Below the pieces are notes generated by a model. That model searched no databases and had not been told where the DNA came from. It was given only the letters and a program-made list of their open reading frames with translations. A DNA stretch of 64,000 bases from Eublepharis macularius (Eukaryota > Chordata > Lepidosauria > Squamata > Eublepharidae), in assembly GCF_028583425.1 (NCBI RefSeq), contig NC_072798.1, positions 13,022,501 to 13,086,500 of the forward strand, given 5' to 3'. Of this stretch, positions 45,201 to 53,462 are shown piece after piece. The position numbers were made by a program, and so were the translations under genes. Each line of letters begins with the position of its first letter. The stretch's first letter is position 1.

Positions 45201-48200
45201 TTGGATCCAGCTCTGCAGGAACAAATTTTTACAGCCGAGCAATAAACAAGATGGGAATGGTATTTAGATAACAGAAATGAGACCCTCATGCTCTTGATCG
45301 CAGCAGAGGAATTACGGCTGGAGCAATAAAAGGCCTCCTTTAGGTCCTCTGGGCTTGGAATTGACAGTCCAAGATAACCAACCTGGGTCTGAGATGTTAA
45401 GAATAAAGGCCCAGCGAATTTAACTACAAGTACAAATCCTCTATGGGTGAGGGGCTCTCTTGAGGGAAAAGCTTTAAAAGGGTACAACAGGGAAAGGGTA
45501 AAGCTTTTGCAAACTCTCCAAGTCAAGCTGGAAGTCCACCCAGCTCAGAACTGTCTGTGACTGGCAGCGACTCTCTTTCTCCAACACCTGCTGTTTGAGA
45601 TCTTTTTTTTTAAATCTGGAGATAGCAGGGATTGAATCTGGGACCTTGTGCAAGCAACGCAGATGCTCTGCCACGGAGCCGTAGCCCTTCCCCAGACGGA
45701 AGAGGTTGTCAGAGATGTGTCTGAGAATAGCATAGCGAATGTGACCACCTAAGCTGAAATGTGGCCATATTCGCTATGCTATTCACACACATTTCAGTGT
45801 CAAGAGCTGCGTGGGGTCCTCCAGCATGCCTCTTAACCTGTGAGTGGTAGGGCATGCAAATTGAACATTTGTACACGCTCCCTCCAGTCTTCCTGGGTGT
45901 ATCTGAAAAAATGAATATACTGGTAGGACTTTTGTAAGTCTCAGAGCCTTGGGAAATGTCTGATTTTGTTCCCCTAGAGGAAGTTCACACCATGCCAGTC
46001 CCCCAGTGGGGGCAGGGGATCCCCCACTCCCAGCATCCACCCCCTGCCAGCACTTACCTGGATGGTGGGGGGAATAAAAGGCACATGGAACAAGCCCGGG
46101 AGGCAAAATACCTCCAGGGCAAGCCCGCATTAGGTGCACTCCCAGCCGGGTGTGATGACATCACTTCCAGGAGGGACGCCATTGTGCTGGCAGTGGGCAT
46201 GCTCCCGCGCTTTGCTCAGGCCGATTGGGGTGAAGCGTGGGAGCATTCCTGCAGCCAGCACAATGACGTCCCTCCTGGAAGAGATGACATTGCATCCGCA
46301 CTGGGAACACGTGCAAAGATTTTGAAGTGCCCCAGAGGACGCTTAGATCAGGTGCCAAACAACTGTTAGTGGCCCCTGGCCCCAGAGAGGCCCGCTGAGC
46401 CTCAACCAGAGGCAGGGCCTTTTCGGTCCTGGCTCCAACCAGGTGGAACGTTCTATCCAATGAGACCAGGGCCTGGCAGAATTTGTTATCCTTCCGCCGG
46501 ATCTGCAAGACAGAGCTGTTCCACCAGGTGTATGGCTGAGGCTGAGCTGGGCCCCTACCAGCCAAAAAGAGGTGAACTCCCTCCCTACTAGAGGCATCCG
46601 CCATCAAACTGTTTTAACCTACACGCAGGTAATTTTAAAATGGTGGAGTAGGTGGCAGACTGATTGATCGACGGACTACTCCTGCGCTGCTTTTTTGTAC
46701 CTTTTTAAATATTTATATTGCAGTGTTTTATATGGTTGTTTTAAAATTGTAAAATTTAAAATGTAATTTTAAAAATTTAAATTGTAAAATGTAAGTTTTT
46801 AGTGTGTTGTTTTGCAGAGTGTAATCCGCTCTGAGCCTGCTAGTCGGGGAGGGCAGAATAGAAATCGAAAGTAAATAAAAAATAAATAATAATAAATAAG
46901 TTGTTAAGTGCCAGGTTCCCCCCCCCACCCCCACCTGCTCCTGCTGGGAGGGTAAGGGCACCTGGCAACCCTACACAACAGTATCCAAAACTAGGAATTA
47001 CGATCTGTGACCTTGCGGAGAGGCCATGGCTCTGGAACTGCCTATGTGCTCTACATGCACAGAGGCCAAGATTTGATCCTGGCATCTCCTCTCCACTGAG
47101 ATCAGAGAGCAGATACTGGTATAACCCCTATAGCCCGGTACGGCGGAGTCAATATCTGGAGCCAGGCATCTGAGAAAGAGGCTGGCTGCGGGGGAGCGTG
47201 ATAAAATTTTATGTGCTCTTATCACCTTTAATAAAGTAATTGGAAACACATTGTATGTGAAGAATAGTGTGTTTGTTATATTTAGTTTAGTATTATTACT
47301 GGAATTATGTTATTATTGCAGGGCGGTAATTCCCAAGCGGAAGACTTAAGCCTAGGTTCCAGTTTATTCCGTAAGCAAGGGGACTGTAGCAAAGGACTCC
47401 GGCACTTGGTGGGACCCAAAAAGTTGGATCTTGCTTACCCTGACGTAGTTTCAAAAGACAACCAGTTACTTGGCTAAACTTAAAGACATTATTGGCTGCA
47501 AGTTTCTGTTCGTTGTTGAACCTATGAGTTTAGCTAAAGAAAAATAGCTGTATTCAGGGCTTTTTTTCTGGGAAAAGAGGTGGTGGAACTTAGTGGGGTG
47601 CCCGTGGAGAAAATGGTCACATGGCTGGTGGCCCCGCCCCCTGATCTCCAGATAGAGGGGAGTTGAGATTGCCCTCCACGCCACTCAGCGGTGCGGAGGG
47701 CAATCTAAACTCCTGTTTGTCTGGAGATCAGGGGGCGGGGCCACCAGCCATATGACCATTTTCAAGAGGTTCCGGAACTTCGTTCCCCCGTGTTCCCCTT
47801 GAAAAAAAGCCCTGGTTGTATTATTCCGATTGTTGAAAGGTTCAGTTTAAAGAAATTTTCTTAACTTACATTAGTGTTGCAAGTTCGGTCTCTAAATTAG
47901 CCCCACAGAACCCAAACAAAAAAGAGGTTATACTAGGAAAAGCCTTTTCTGTTTGAAAAGGGCCACCAGCCCCAGTAGGCATTGTGAAATCAGATGGACC
48001 AATGGTCTGACTCAATATAAGGTAGTAGTATTGTGTGTTTATTTGATTTCAGGGAAGTGTTACCAAAGGCAAGAACTTCCCAGTTGAGGATTGCGGTTCG
48101 GAAAACCACATATCCAGCCTTAGTTCTGCAACAGATATAACTAGAGTGGGAGCTGGAGGTCTCCAGGAATTACAACTAATTTTCAGGTAGAGTTGACAGG

Positions 48201-50537
48201 TCCCCTTACCCTCCCGATGGGAGAGGGGGGCCCCAGCACTTACCTTCCCAGCACTCGGGGACTCCTCAATATTAAGCAAATGCTTAACTCTGGCTATAAG
48301 CCTTTGAGAGTCAAAGCTCCCTTCATATATTGGATCCAAATCTTGGGCCGTTTCCTCACTACTCACGTTCATCTGGAACGCTGCGGAATGTCATGAAAAA
48401 AATGCGGAAGATAGCATCTTCTCGCGCGAGTTCGGCGCGATATCGTGCAAAACTCACGCGAGAAGACGCTGTCTTCCATGTTTTTTCACGACGTTCCACA
48501 GCATTCCGGATGAAGGTGAGTAGTGTGGAAATGGCCTTGTTCTTCTATTACAGTCTAACAACGCTACACATAGTTTAATTAAACTAAGTTTTCACGTTAT
48601 CTATGCTTGCAAGCTTGTAAATCACATACAAATCCTAAAATTCTGCTGAATAATGAACTGGTACAAGATTTCATTTTGGTTCTTGCTTGTACCAATACAT
48701 CGGATGTGCTGTGGAAGTCCCAGGATTTATCCTTCACAAAATTCGCTTAAGTGCTAGAATATACTAATCGAGAGAGATTAAAGAGAGACTGTTTATTCTC
48801 ACCATCTCCTTTAAGGAACATCTCCAAGAATTCCGACCAAGTTTCTATGGTAGGGAGGTTTGGATTCTCTTTGTAATAATGATACATGGAAACGGCAATG
48901 TCTTTGGGATTTCTGAGAATGTAGATAGCCTGCAAATGAAGACAGTACATTACTACGGCAAGGACAGACTCACCTGCAGGAGGTTGAATATTGTACTTGT
49001 TTTTTCCGAGGACTGTTCTACCACCGCTGGCCCAAGATCATCCAGCAGGCTTCATAGCAGAATGGAGATCTGAACCCGGCTCCCCCACATCCGGGTCCAT
49101 CACTCGCACTCCATTCCACCAGCTCCACGAGAAAATGTTGCCTTTAACAAAGGATGAAATAACACGACACATGCATCTATGTTACCTTGCATTGCTTGAG
49201 CTTGAAAGTGGGTGGCAACATGTTGGCATCCAAATGAGTCGGGATGATTCTCTTGCAGGAAAGATGGTCCAGCTGTTCCAGTCTGGAAAGATCTCCGAAT
49301 TCAATCGGGGAAGTTAGAGCCACTTTGGAAGTATAAAGGTGCATTATGATTTCAGCAAGCCAGTGAGTGCCTGCCGAGAACGAGAGAGTCTCCATATTAG
49401 CATCAGGTGGGTAGCCAGATTCAATTTTAATTCAATATTGCAGCCCTGAGAATTACCTTAAATCAGAAAGGGGTGGGGGAAGAGGAAAATGAGACCTGGC
49501 ATATGAATGCAAATCCTATCGATATCGAATGGGTCCGTTCCTGAACTGTCCCATTTCAGACTTTCGAGGGGGAACCTCTCTTGCCTGAATGCGCTTCCAT
49601 ATAAAAATAATCCCTACACATAGAAAGTGAGCATGTCAAGAAGAAGGCTAGGCTAGAAACCTTCTACTTAGCATCTGCTTTTCTGTGTGCAGGGAATGTC
49701 TCAGAGACGAGCATCCAGTGTCATCATGAGCCCCTTCAGATATATGGACCAGAGACTGTGAGCCAAGCTACAAGTGACTCCTGACACAGGTTGGTCACTT
49801 GTCAGCTTCCCTCAATTTTTGATGGGAAATGTAGGCGTCCTGGTTTTACAGCTTGGCTTTCCATTACAGCTGCAAGACTAGGATGCCTACATTTCCCATC
49901 AAAACTTGAGGGAAGCTGACAAGTGTCCAACCTGTGTCAGGCATCACTTGTAGCTTGGCTCTCTTTTACTACCTCAGAGAGACCTAGATCAAAACTTCCG
50001 TCAGAGCTGCACTGGAAGCCACTCTTGGGCTTCAGATAGGCTTCCTACAGACTCTTTCTGAGCACACATTTCACAAATTGCAGCCTAAAAGAGTTTCAGG
50101 AAGGTAGCCATGTTGGTCTGTAGCAGAACAGCATCATATGAGTCCAGTGGCACCTTAGAGACCAACAAGATTTTCAGACTTTTGAGAGTCAAAGTCCCTG
50201 AAGAAGAGCTCTATGACTCTCAAAAGCTTTTACCTTGAAAATCTCGAGTCCAGACTGGACTCAAACCCAGCCATAAAATGTGGATCTCAAGCCAGCATGC
50301 TCCTTGGCTCTCTTCTGCATCCAGCATTTCCCACTCTCAGCTCAGTTCAAAATTTCAAGAAACCCCCCCGCAAATTCTAAGCAAGACTTTACCAGACTTT
50401 GGGTAAGACACCAAGAGGACATCATCGTCTCTAGCGTCAAAAGTAGCCAGAGAGCTTAAAAGTTCTGGCGATGATCTTGTGGTAAATGCAATTCCATTGA
50501 AAGTGTGGATGAGATCCTCTTCGTTAGGGGCTGACAT
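36282..50537 (-). CDS. Cytosolic sulfotransferase, SULT6B1-like, 6 coding exons
   Basis: It transfers sulfate from PAPS to a small acceptor, which the sequence does not reveal. Exons in reading order are 50537-50393, 49370-49186, 48929-48803, 40718-40624, 40396-40210 and 36397-36282. All are GT-AG and in phase, giving 855 nt and 284 residues, the usual SULT size. The 127-nt and 95-nt exons match classical SULT exon lengths. YPKSGTHW (45-52) is the 5'-phosphosulfate loop and THL at 93-95 carries the catalytic His 94. ILRNPKDIAVSMYHYY (114-129) is the 3'-phosphate motif, and RKGAVGDWKN starts at 245. The segment between the first loop and the 127-nt exon is one 185-nt exon, whereas SULT1 genes use two. 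The usual KxxxTVxxxE dimer motif is changed (KNYFTSKQDR). ATG 50537 is the first in-frame ATG after an open but ATG-free upstream stretch. The SULT6B1 assignment rests on the DTFEARHDD-like FDARDDD block. Confidence 0.92.
36619..36825. repeat. hAT-D-like non-autonomous element
   Basis: Starts TAGGATTGCTAACTCCAG and ends GGACTAACCCTA, with the internal CAGCAGGATATAATGCCATA and GAACTGATTTCTGTAGCTTG blocks of the family. It contains a G-run at about 36658-36668. The flanks do not show a clean 8-bp duplication. Confidence 0.6.
36826..37079. other. Sulfotransferase intron 5, unassigned
   Basis: No feature recognised. Confidence 0.35.
37080..37540 (+). repeat. LINE 3' end (L2-like)
   Basis: The text ends ATAAGCTGCCTCGAGCAGTT, GAGAGGCAGCCAAGAAATAA and TCTAAATAAATAAA, like other L2-type tails here. 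The upstream part is T-rich with no coding left. Confidence 0.5.
37541..38027. other. Sulfotransferase intron 5, unassigned
   Basis: No repeat ends or coding signal recognised. Confidence 0.35.
38028..38510. repeat. DNA transposon-like element with long inverted ends, family T
   Basis: Left end text TCTCTATGTGTTACGAAGTA then CCTAGGGACGCTCAA is inverted at the right end as TTGAGCATCCCTAGGTACTT then AGTAATGTGTAGAGAGACTC. The interior has no coding frame of note. The outermost GAGTCTCTCTACAC-type text is shared with 51461-51914. Confidence 0.7.
38511..39026. other. Sulfotransferase intron 5, unassigned
   Basis: No repeat ends or coding signal recognised. Confidence 0.35.
39027..39221. repeat. 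Palindromic MITE, family P1-related
   Basis: The ends GGTCGAGCTACAAGTGACGA and its inverse resemble the P1 ends. The interior differs: CAAGTGAACAGGGAGGAATA is inverted around an AAGTGGAGCACAAGTGG centre. Its closest relative is at 51918-52035. Confidence 0.75.
39222..39705. other. Sulfotransferase intron 5, unassigned
   Basis: AT-rich in the second half, with no feature recognised. Confidence 0.35.
39706..39960 (+). repeat. tRNA-derived SINE with ATT tail
   Basis: GAGCCAGTTTGGTGTAGTGG is the tRNA-like head. It continues with GGTTTGATTCCCCACTCCTT, CCTTGGGTCAGTCACAGCTC and AAACCGCTCTGAGTGGGTGT, ending in ATTATTATTATT. A reversed copy split by a hAT-C element lies at about 59695-60850. Confidence 0.85.
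41000..41430. mobile_element. hAT-A non-autonomous DNA transposon, reversed
   Basis: Starts CAGGGGTCATTTCATAG and ends GAAATGAGCCCTG. The exact 8-bp duplication TACGTGAC is at 40992-40999 and 41431-41438. It is 431 bp, opposite in orientation to 17937-18582. Confidence 0.92.
41853..42446. mobile_element. hAT-D element split by a nested hAT-C element
   Basis: Starts TAGAGTTGTCAAC and ends GCTGGCAACCCTA. The exact 8-bp duplication AAATGTGA lies at 41845-41852 and 42447-42454. The hAT-C insertion at about 42020-42399 interrupts it between CTGGTTATCAG and TTGTACTGGG. Confidence 0.88.
42020..42399. mobile_element. hAT-C element nested in hAT-D
   Basis: The right end TGCCCATCTCTA matches the hAT-C terminus. 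Left-end text GGCATGAACTGAAATATG lacks the outer TAGAGAT, so the left end was lost. The interior is the family's CACGAACCAGGCCAGTTCGT palindrome-rich sequence. Confidence 0.75.
42487..42705. repeat. Fold-back repeat, family P3
   Basis: A clean palindrome: GTCCAGTAGCACCTTTAAGA on the left and its inverse on the right meet at ATGCATCACCATGCATCTGA. It ends with AGACTAACATGGCTAACTCC. Confidence 0.8.
42706..43389. other. Sulfotransferase intron 3, unassigned
   Basis: No coding signal or clear repeat ends. Confidence 0.35.
43390..43770. repeat. Fold-back P3 copy split by hAT-D
   Basis: GGGTAGCCATGTTAGTCTGT and GTCCAGTAGCACCTATAAGA precede the hAT-D copy at 43465-43702. TAACAAAATTAGTGGTAGGG and GAGCTTTCGTGAGCTACAGC follow it, completing a P3-like unit. 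Confidence 0.7.
43465..43702. mobile_element. hAT-D non-autonomous element
   Basis: Starts TAGGTTTGCCAACCTCC and ends GCTGGCAACCCTA. The exact 8-bp duplication TATAAGAC is at 43457-43464 and 43703-43710. 238 bp, no coding. Confidence 0.92.
43771..44371. other. Sulfotransferase intron 3, simple repeats
   Basis: A (GTT)n array at 44004-44032 ends an AT-rich LINE-like tail (GGCCTCTGGCTAATAAAC). About 44120-44215 holds a 25-bp unit (GGAAATAAGACTAATACTAC) twice, with a local palindrome around TAAGATGTTGCTACATCTTA. Confidence 0.6.
44372..44790. repeat. Unclassified repeat pair, copy 1
   Basis: From AGTAGGAATTCATAGTGTCC through GGAGCTTGGAATTGATAGTC and GAGGGAAAAGGTTGAAAAGT to GACCACCTAAGGTCAAATG, it matches copy 2 (about 45290-45775) in the same order and direction. 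Confidence 0.65.
45290..45775. repeat. Unclassified repeat pair, copy 2
   Basis: Related to 44372-44790, with GGGCTTGGAATTGACAGTCC, GAGGGAAAAGCTTTAAAAGG and GACCACCTAAGCTGAAATG as matched anchors. It contains a reversed tRNA-like SINE head (TGCTCTGCCACGGAGCCGTA) whose counterpart in copy 1 is more worn. Confidence 0.65.
45776..46359. other. Sulfotransferase intron 3, GC-rich repeat text
   Basis: Contains TGATGACATCACTTCCAGGA and an inverted partner (TCCTGGAAGAGATGACATTG), part of a worn repeat also glimpsed near 41.6 and 54.2 kb. Confidence 0.45.
46360..46905 (+). repeat. L2-clade LINE, 3' end
   Basis: About 46395-46535 encodes on the plus strand ASTRGRAFSVLAPTRWNVL and LLSFRRICKTELFHQVYG, the L2 RT C-terminal block. 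The 3' UTR ends TCCGCTCTGAGCCTGCTAGT and an A-rich tail with AATAAATAA. Confidence 0.75.
46906..47554. other. Sulfotransferase intron 3, repeat fragments
   Basis: About 47015-47100 has a tRNA-like SINE head (GAGAGGCCATGGCTCTGG). The rest is unassigned. Confidence 0.45.
47555..47814. mobile_element. hAT-B non-autonomous element
   Basis: Starts CAGGGCTTTTTTTCTGGG and ends CTTGAAAAAAAGCCCTG. A near 8-bp duplication flanks it, GCTGTATT (47547-47554) and GTTGTATT (47815-47822). The interior is a palindrome around CTGGAGATCAGGGGGCGGGG. Confidence 0.85.
47985..48032 (+). repeat. CR1 3' end fragment
   Basis: CAGATGGACCAATGGTCTGA then CTCAATATAAGGTAG is typical CR1 3' terminal text. Confidence 0.55.
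48346..48536. repeat. CpG-rich palindromic MITE, family P2
   Basis: Ends GGCCGTTTCCTCACTACTCA and inverse (TGAGTAGTGTGGAAATGGCC). A 3-bp duplication TTG flanks it (48343-48345, 48537-48539). The interior repeats CGCGAGAAGA-type text and is very CpG-rich. 191 bp. Confidence 0.8.
49760..49961. repeat. 202-bp palindromic MITE, family P1, copy 3
   Basis: Same length and arms as the two copies near CMAS (6839-7040, 7631-7832). It lies in sulfotransferase intron 1. Confidence 0.85.
50085..50245. repeat. Fold-back repeat, P3-related
   Basis: GGTAGCCATGTTGGTCTGTA, GAGTCCAGTGGCACCTTAGA and the inverted GAGTCAAAGTCCCTGAAGAA / CTCTATGACTCTCAAAAGC pair mark it. It is a sister subfamily also seen at 53285-53462 and 58884-59032. 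Confidence 0.65.
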
Positions 50538-51145
50538 TTGTGCTGCGGATCCCAGTAGATCAGATTCTTCTGCCACAACTGGAAGGCTGCAAAGCCACGT
50601 CTGCGCTAGATGGTTGTCAGTAACAACTGAGAGGGTAGAATCAAAAAGGACATGTGTATGCACCTTGTAACATCTCCAAGAAGCATTGCAGGACTTATCT
50701 TTATTGGGAGCGACAAGTGTAAAGCCATATAAAGGTTATTCAGATAAAGTACAATTACAAAAAGAAAATCTTGTTCCCTGGGACTAGCTTTTGCAGATCA
50801 ATACACGAGAGAAACCCCGAGTGGAAAATAACTGGGATCACAATATGCACGTAAACAAATGGAGCTCTGAGTGTGAGTGACGTGTTTTCACAGTGGGTTA
50901 ATGAGTTCCTAATGAGTCTGTGTGCCCAGTTAGCAGCTCTGTAGAAATGTGGCTTTCCTTTATCCCTAGCAAACTTCCCAAGACTTGATTGGATGAAAAC
51001 GAGCCAGGAGACGAACTCTCTGGAGTTCATGGCCGGCACATTCTTTTATAGATGTAAAACCTTCACTTCCCCCCCCAAAAAAGATCCTGTCCCCCTACTG
51101 ACTAGAACACACTTTTTCATAAAGCTTAGCAGTTATGACAATAAT
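50538..51145. other. Sulfotransferase 5' flank
   Basis: The region upstream of the start codon stays open in frame to about 50663 but has no ATG. No TATA box or CpG island stands out, so the transcription start is unknown. Confidence 0.4.
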
Positions 51146-51407
51146 CCGGGCTTTTTTTCTGGGAAAAGAGATGGTGGAACTCAGTGGGTTGCCCTCGGAG
51201 AAAATGGTCACATGGCTGGTGGCCCCACCCCCTGATCTCCAGACAGAGGGGAGTTTAGATTGCTGCTCAGCGCTCGCTCAGCGGCATGGAGGACAATCTG
51301 AACTCCCCTCTGTCTGGAGATCAGGGGGTGGGGCCACCAGCCATGTGACCATTTTCAAGAGGTTCCAGAACTCTGTCCCACTGCGTTCCAGCTGAAAAAA
51401 AGCCTTG
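51146..51407. mobile_element. hAT-B non-autonomous element
   Basis: Starts CCGGGCTTTTTTTCTGGG and ends GCTGAAAAAAAGCCTTG. The exact 8-bp duplication ACAATAAT lies at 51138-51145 and 51408-51415. 262 bp. Confidence 0.9.
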
Positions 51408-51460
51408 ACAATAATACTTAGCATTTCTGCTAAAATGTGACCCTTACTGAAATTCTATAG

Positions 51461-51914
51461 GAGTCTCTCTACACAAGGCTTCTGACACGTGTTTATCACA
51501 TATCGGGAGTCACAATGTTAGCTGGGAAGCGTAGTTTTAAATGACAGAGCTGGCAGAGATTGTTCCGGAGGGGATGGATTCTCTCACAGAGCTCCACTGC
51601 CTCTGGTGTGCCAGACTGTCTCCCCTTCCAGAGCCTTTGCCCTTCTGAGGCTTAGTTAATTCAAAGTTTTAAGCAGTGAGGGCAGCAGGGCAAAGGATCC
51701 AGAAGGGAAGACAATGTGGCACACCAGAAGTAGCGTAGGGCTGTGAGAGAATCCACCCCCTCTGGAGCGATCTCCACCAGCTCTGTCATTTAAAACTATG
51801 CTTCCCAGCTATGTATCTCCTATGCTTCCCAGCTATGCATCTCTTATGCTTCCCAGCTATGTATCTCCTGGCACTTGACTGACATGCATCCCAGTGTCTC
51901 GTGTAGAGAGTCTC
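51461..51914. repeat. Long palindromic element, family T
   Basis: Outer ends are GAGTCTCTCTACACAAGG and CTCGTGTAGAGAGTCTC. Inside, arms of about 130 bp start AGCTGGGAAGCGTAGTTTTA and are inverted as TAAAACTATGCTTCCCAGCT. A short TCTCCTATGCTTCCCAGCTA-type unit is repeated three times near 51800-51870. Confidence 0.75.
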
Positions 51915-51917
51915 TAA

Positions 51918-52035
51918 GGGCGAAGCTACAAGTGACGAATGACACTTGAACGGCAAGTGTATTTCTCCCTGTTCACTTGCCCTCCACTCAATCCACTTGC
52001 CGTTCAAGTGTCATTCGTCACTTGCAGCTTGGCCC
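51918..52035. repeat. Palindromic MITE, P1-related, short
   Basis: Starts GGGCGAAGCTACAAGTGACG and ends GTCACTTGCAGCTTGGCCC. It is flanked by TAA on both sides (51915-51917, 52036-52038), as expected for Harbinger-type 3-bp duplications. It abuts family T at 51461-51914. Confidence 0.75.
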
Positions 52036-52064
52036 TAAGATAGACCAATATCCTCACAGAGCAG

Positions 52065-52277
52065 GGCTGTTTTCACACATCTTACCTGCCGCCGGAACAT
52101 TGTGCAAAATACCCAGAAGACAGCATCTTCTTGTGCAAAATCGTGCCAGGAAGACATGATTTCACGCAAAACTCCCAGATGACAGCGTCTTCCTGGTGCA
52201 ATTTCACGCAAGAAGACACTGTCTTCCAGGTGTTTAGTGCGATGTTCCGGTGGCAGGTAAGACGGGTGAAAACGGCC
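52065..52277. repeat. CpG-rich palindromic MITE, family P2
   Basis: Ends GGCTGTTTTCACACATCTTA and inverse. The 3-bp duplication CAG lies at 52062-52064 and 52278-52280. 213 bp, with repeated GAAGACAGCATCTTC-type text. Confidence 0.8.
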
Positions 52278-52664
52278 CAGGTGGAGGGCTGAGAGAGGGA
52301 TGAAGAGAGAGAGAAAGCAGCTCTCCTAGGACTACCTAGGGAATCTTTGGTATAGGCAAGATTTGAATTCAAGTCCACTGGATCACAGATCACTGTCTTA
52401 GCCACTCATGACAGCAGCTTGGATCTGAGAGCCACAGTAATATTTGGAAACAAAAAGCAGTAGAAGAGCAAGAAGCCCCTTCTGCACCAGGGACATAACG
52501 TCTCACTTTCCTTGAAGTCAAGCCAAAAGGCTTGGAATCAGCTCATATGTGGCCATTCGCATTTCTCATCGGAGCAGCAATGAATTGCTGGCTAAGCTCT
52601 GTTTCTGCCTCCGTCTCTGTTGCCCTCCCAAGCATCTGTTTCTCCACCAAGAGATAAAAAGAGA

Positions 52665-52856
52665 GGCCCTTTTCACACTGCTTACCTTCACTCACAACGA
52701 CACGGAAGATCGCACAAAAACCGTGGAAGATTGCGTTTTCTCGCACAAGATTTGCCTGACATCGCACAAATCTCGTGCGAATAAACGTGATCTTCTGCGT
52801 TTTTTGCGCGATCTTCCACGTCATTGCAAGTGAAGGTAAGCAGTGTGGAAAGGGCC
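52665..52856. repeat. CpG-rich palindromic MITE, family P2
   Basis: Ends GGCCCTTTTCACACTGCTTA and inverse (TAAGCAGTGTGGAAAGGGCC). The 3-bp duplication AGA lies at 52662-52664 and 52857-52859. 192 bp. Confidence 0.82.
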
Positions 52857-53284
52857 AGAATCTAAAACTCAATATTAAAATCTTTCTTTTTGATACCCAG
52901 ATATTTATCCCCTTATATAGTATTCCCACCCCCGCCAAAGTAAAAAGAATAAGGGAATTTCCCCCTGCTTGCTTTCAAGCCAGCGATTCATGAATCCTGC
53001 GCTGGACTTTAAAAAAAAAAAAGTAAAAAGAGGAAAGAGGGGAAGGAGGAAGAATGGAAAGGAGGGGAGTAGCTGGCAAGGTGAGAGAAGCCAATCGCAG
53101 TGCAGTGGGCGGGCAGAGGGTGGAGGGGAGAGGGTGGAACACCAAAAACAGAATAAAGAGTATGCACAGGGAAAAGTCGGAAAGCTGAGGCAAAGCTGCA
53201 GAGTAGCTGGAGTGACTACTCATGGCAGCAAATCTGGTGCAGACGGTCATGAAAAACATGCCGCAATATGGGAACTGAGCCGGC
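52857..53284. other. Intergenic, purine-rich stretch
   Basis: About 53010-53190 is purine-rich (AGGAAAGAGGGGAAGGAGGA). No gene recognised. Confidence 0.4.
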
Positions 53285-53462
53285 AAAATTGATCCATGCA
53301 GACTTGGCTAGTCAGGTCCAGTAGCACTGTAGAGACCAGCTAGATTTCCAAGGTGTGAGCTTTGACTCTTGAAAGCTCAAATCCTGGAGATCCAGTTGGT
53401 CTCTAAGGTGCTACTGGACCTGAATCTTGCTCTTCTGCTACAGACCGACATGGCTACCCGAC
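53285..53462. repeat. Fold-back repeat, P3-related
   Basis: GTCCAGTAGCACTGTAGAGA on the left, and TCTCTAAGGTGCTACTGGAC with GCTACAGACCGACATGGCTA on the right. Confidence 0.7.

Noticed and set aside
46161-46607. 148-codon minus-strand open frame
   Set aside because: The plus strand of the same stretch encodes the L2 RT C-terminal block, so this is its antisense shadow.
50538-50663. Upstream extension of the sulfotransferase frame
   Set aside because: Open but without an ATG. The family length fits the ATG at 50537. A spliced upstream exon cannot be excluded.
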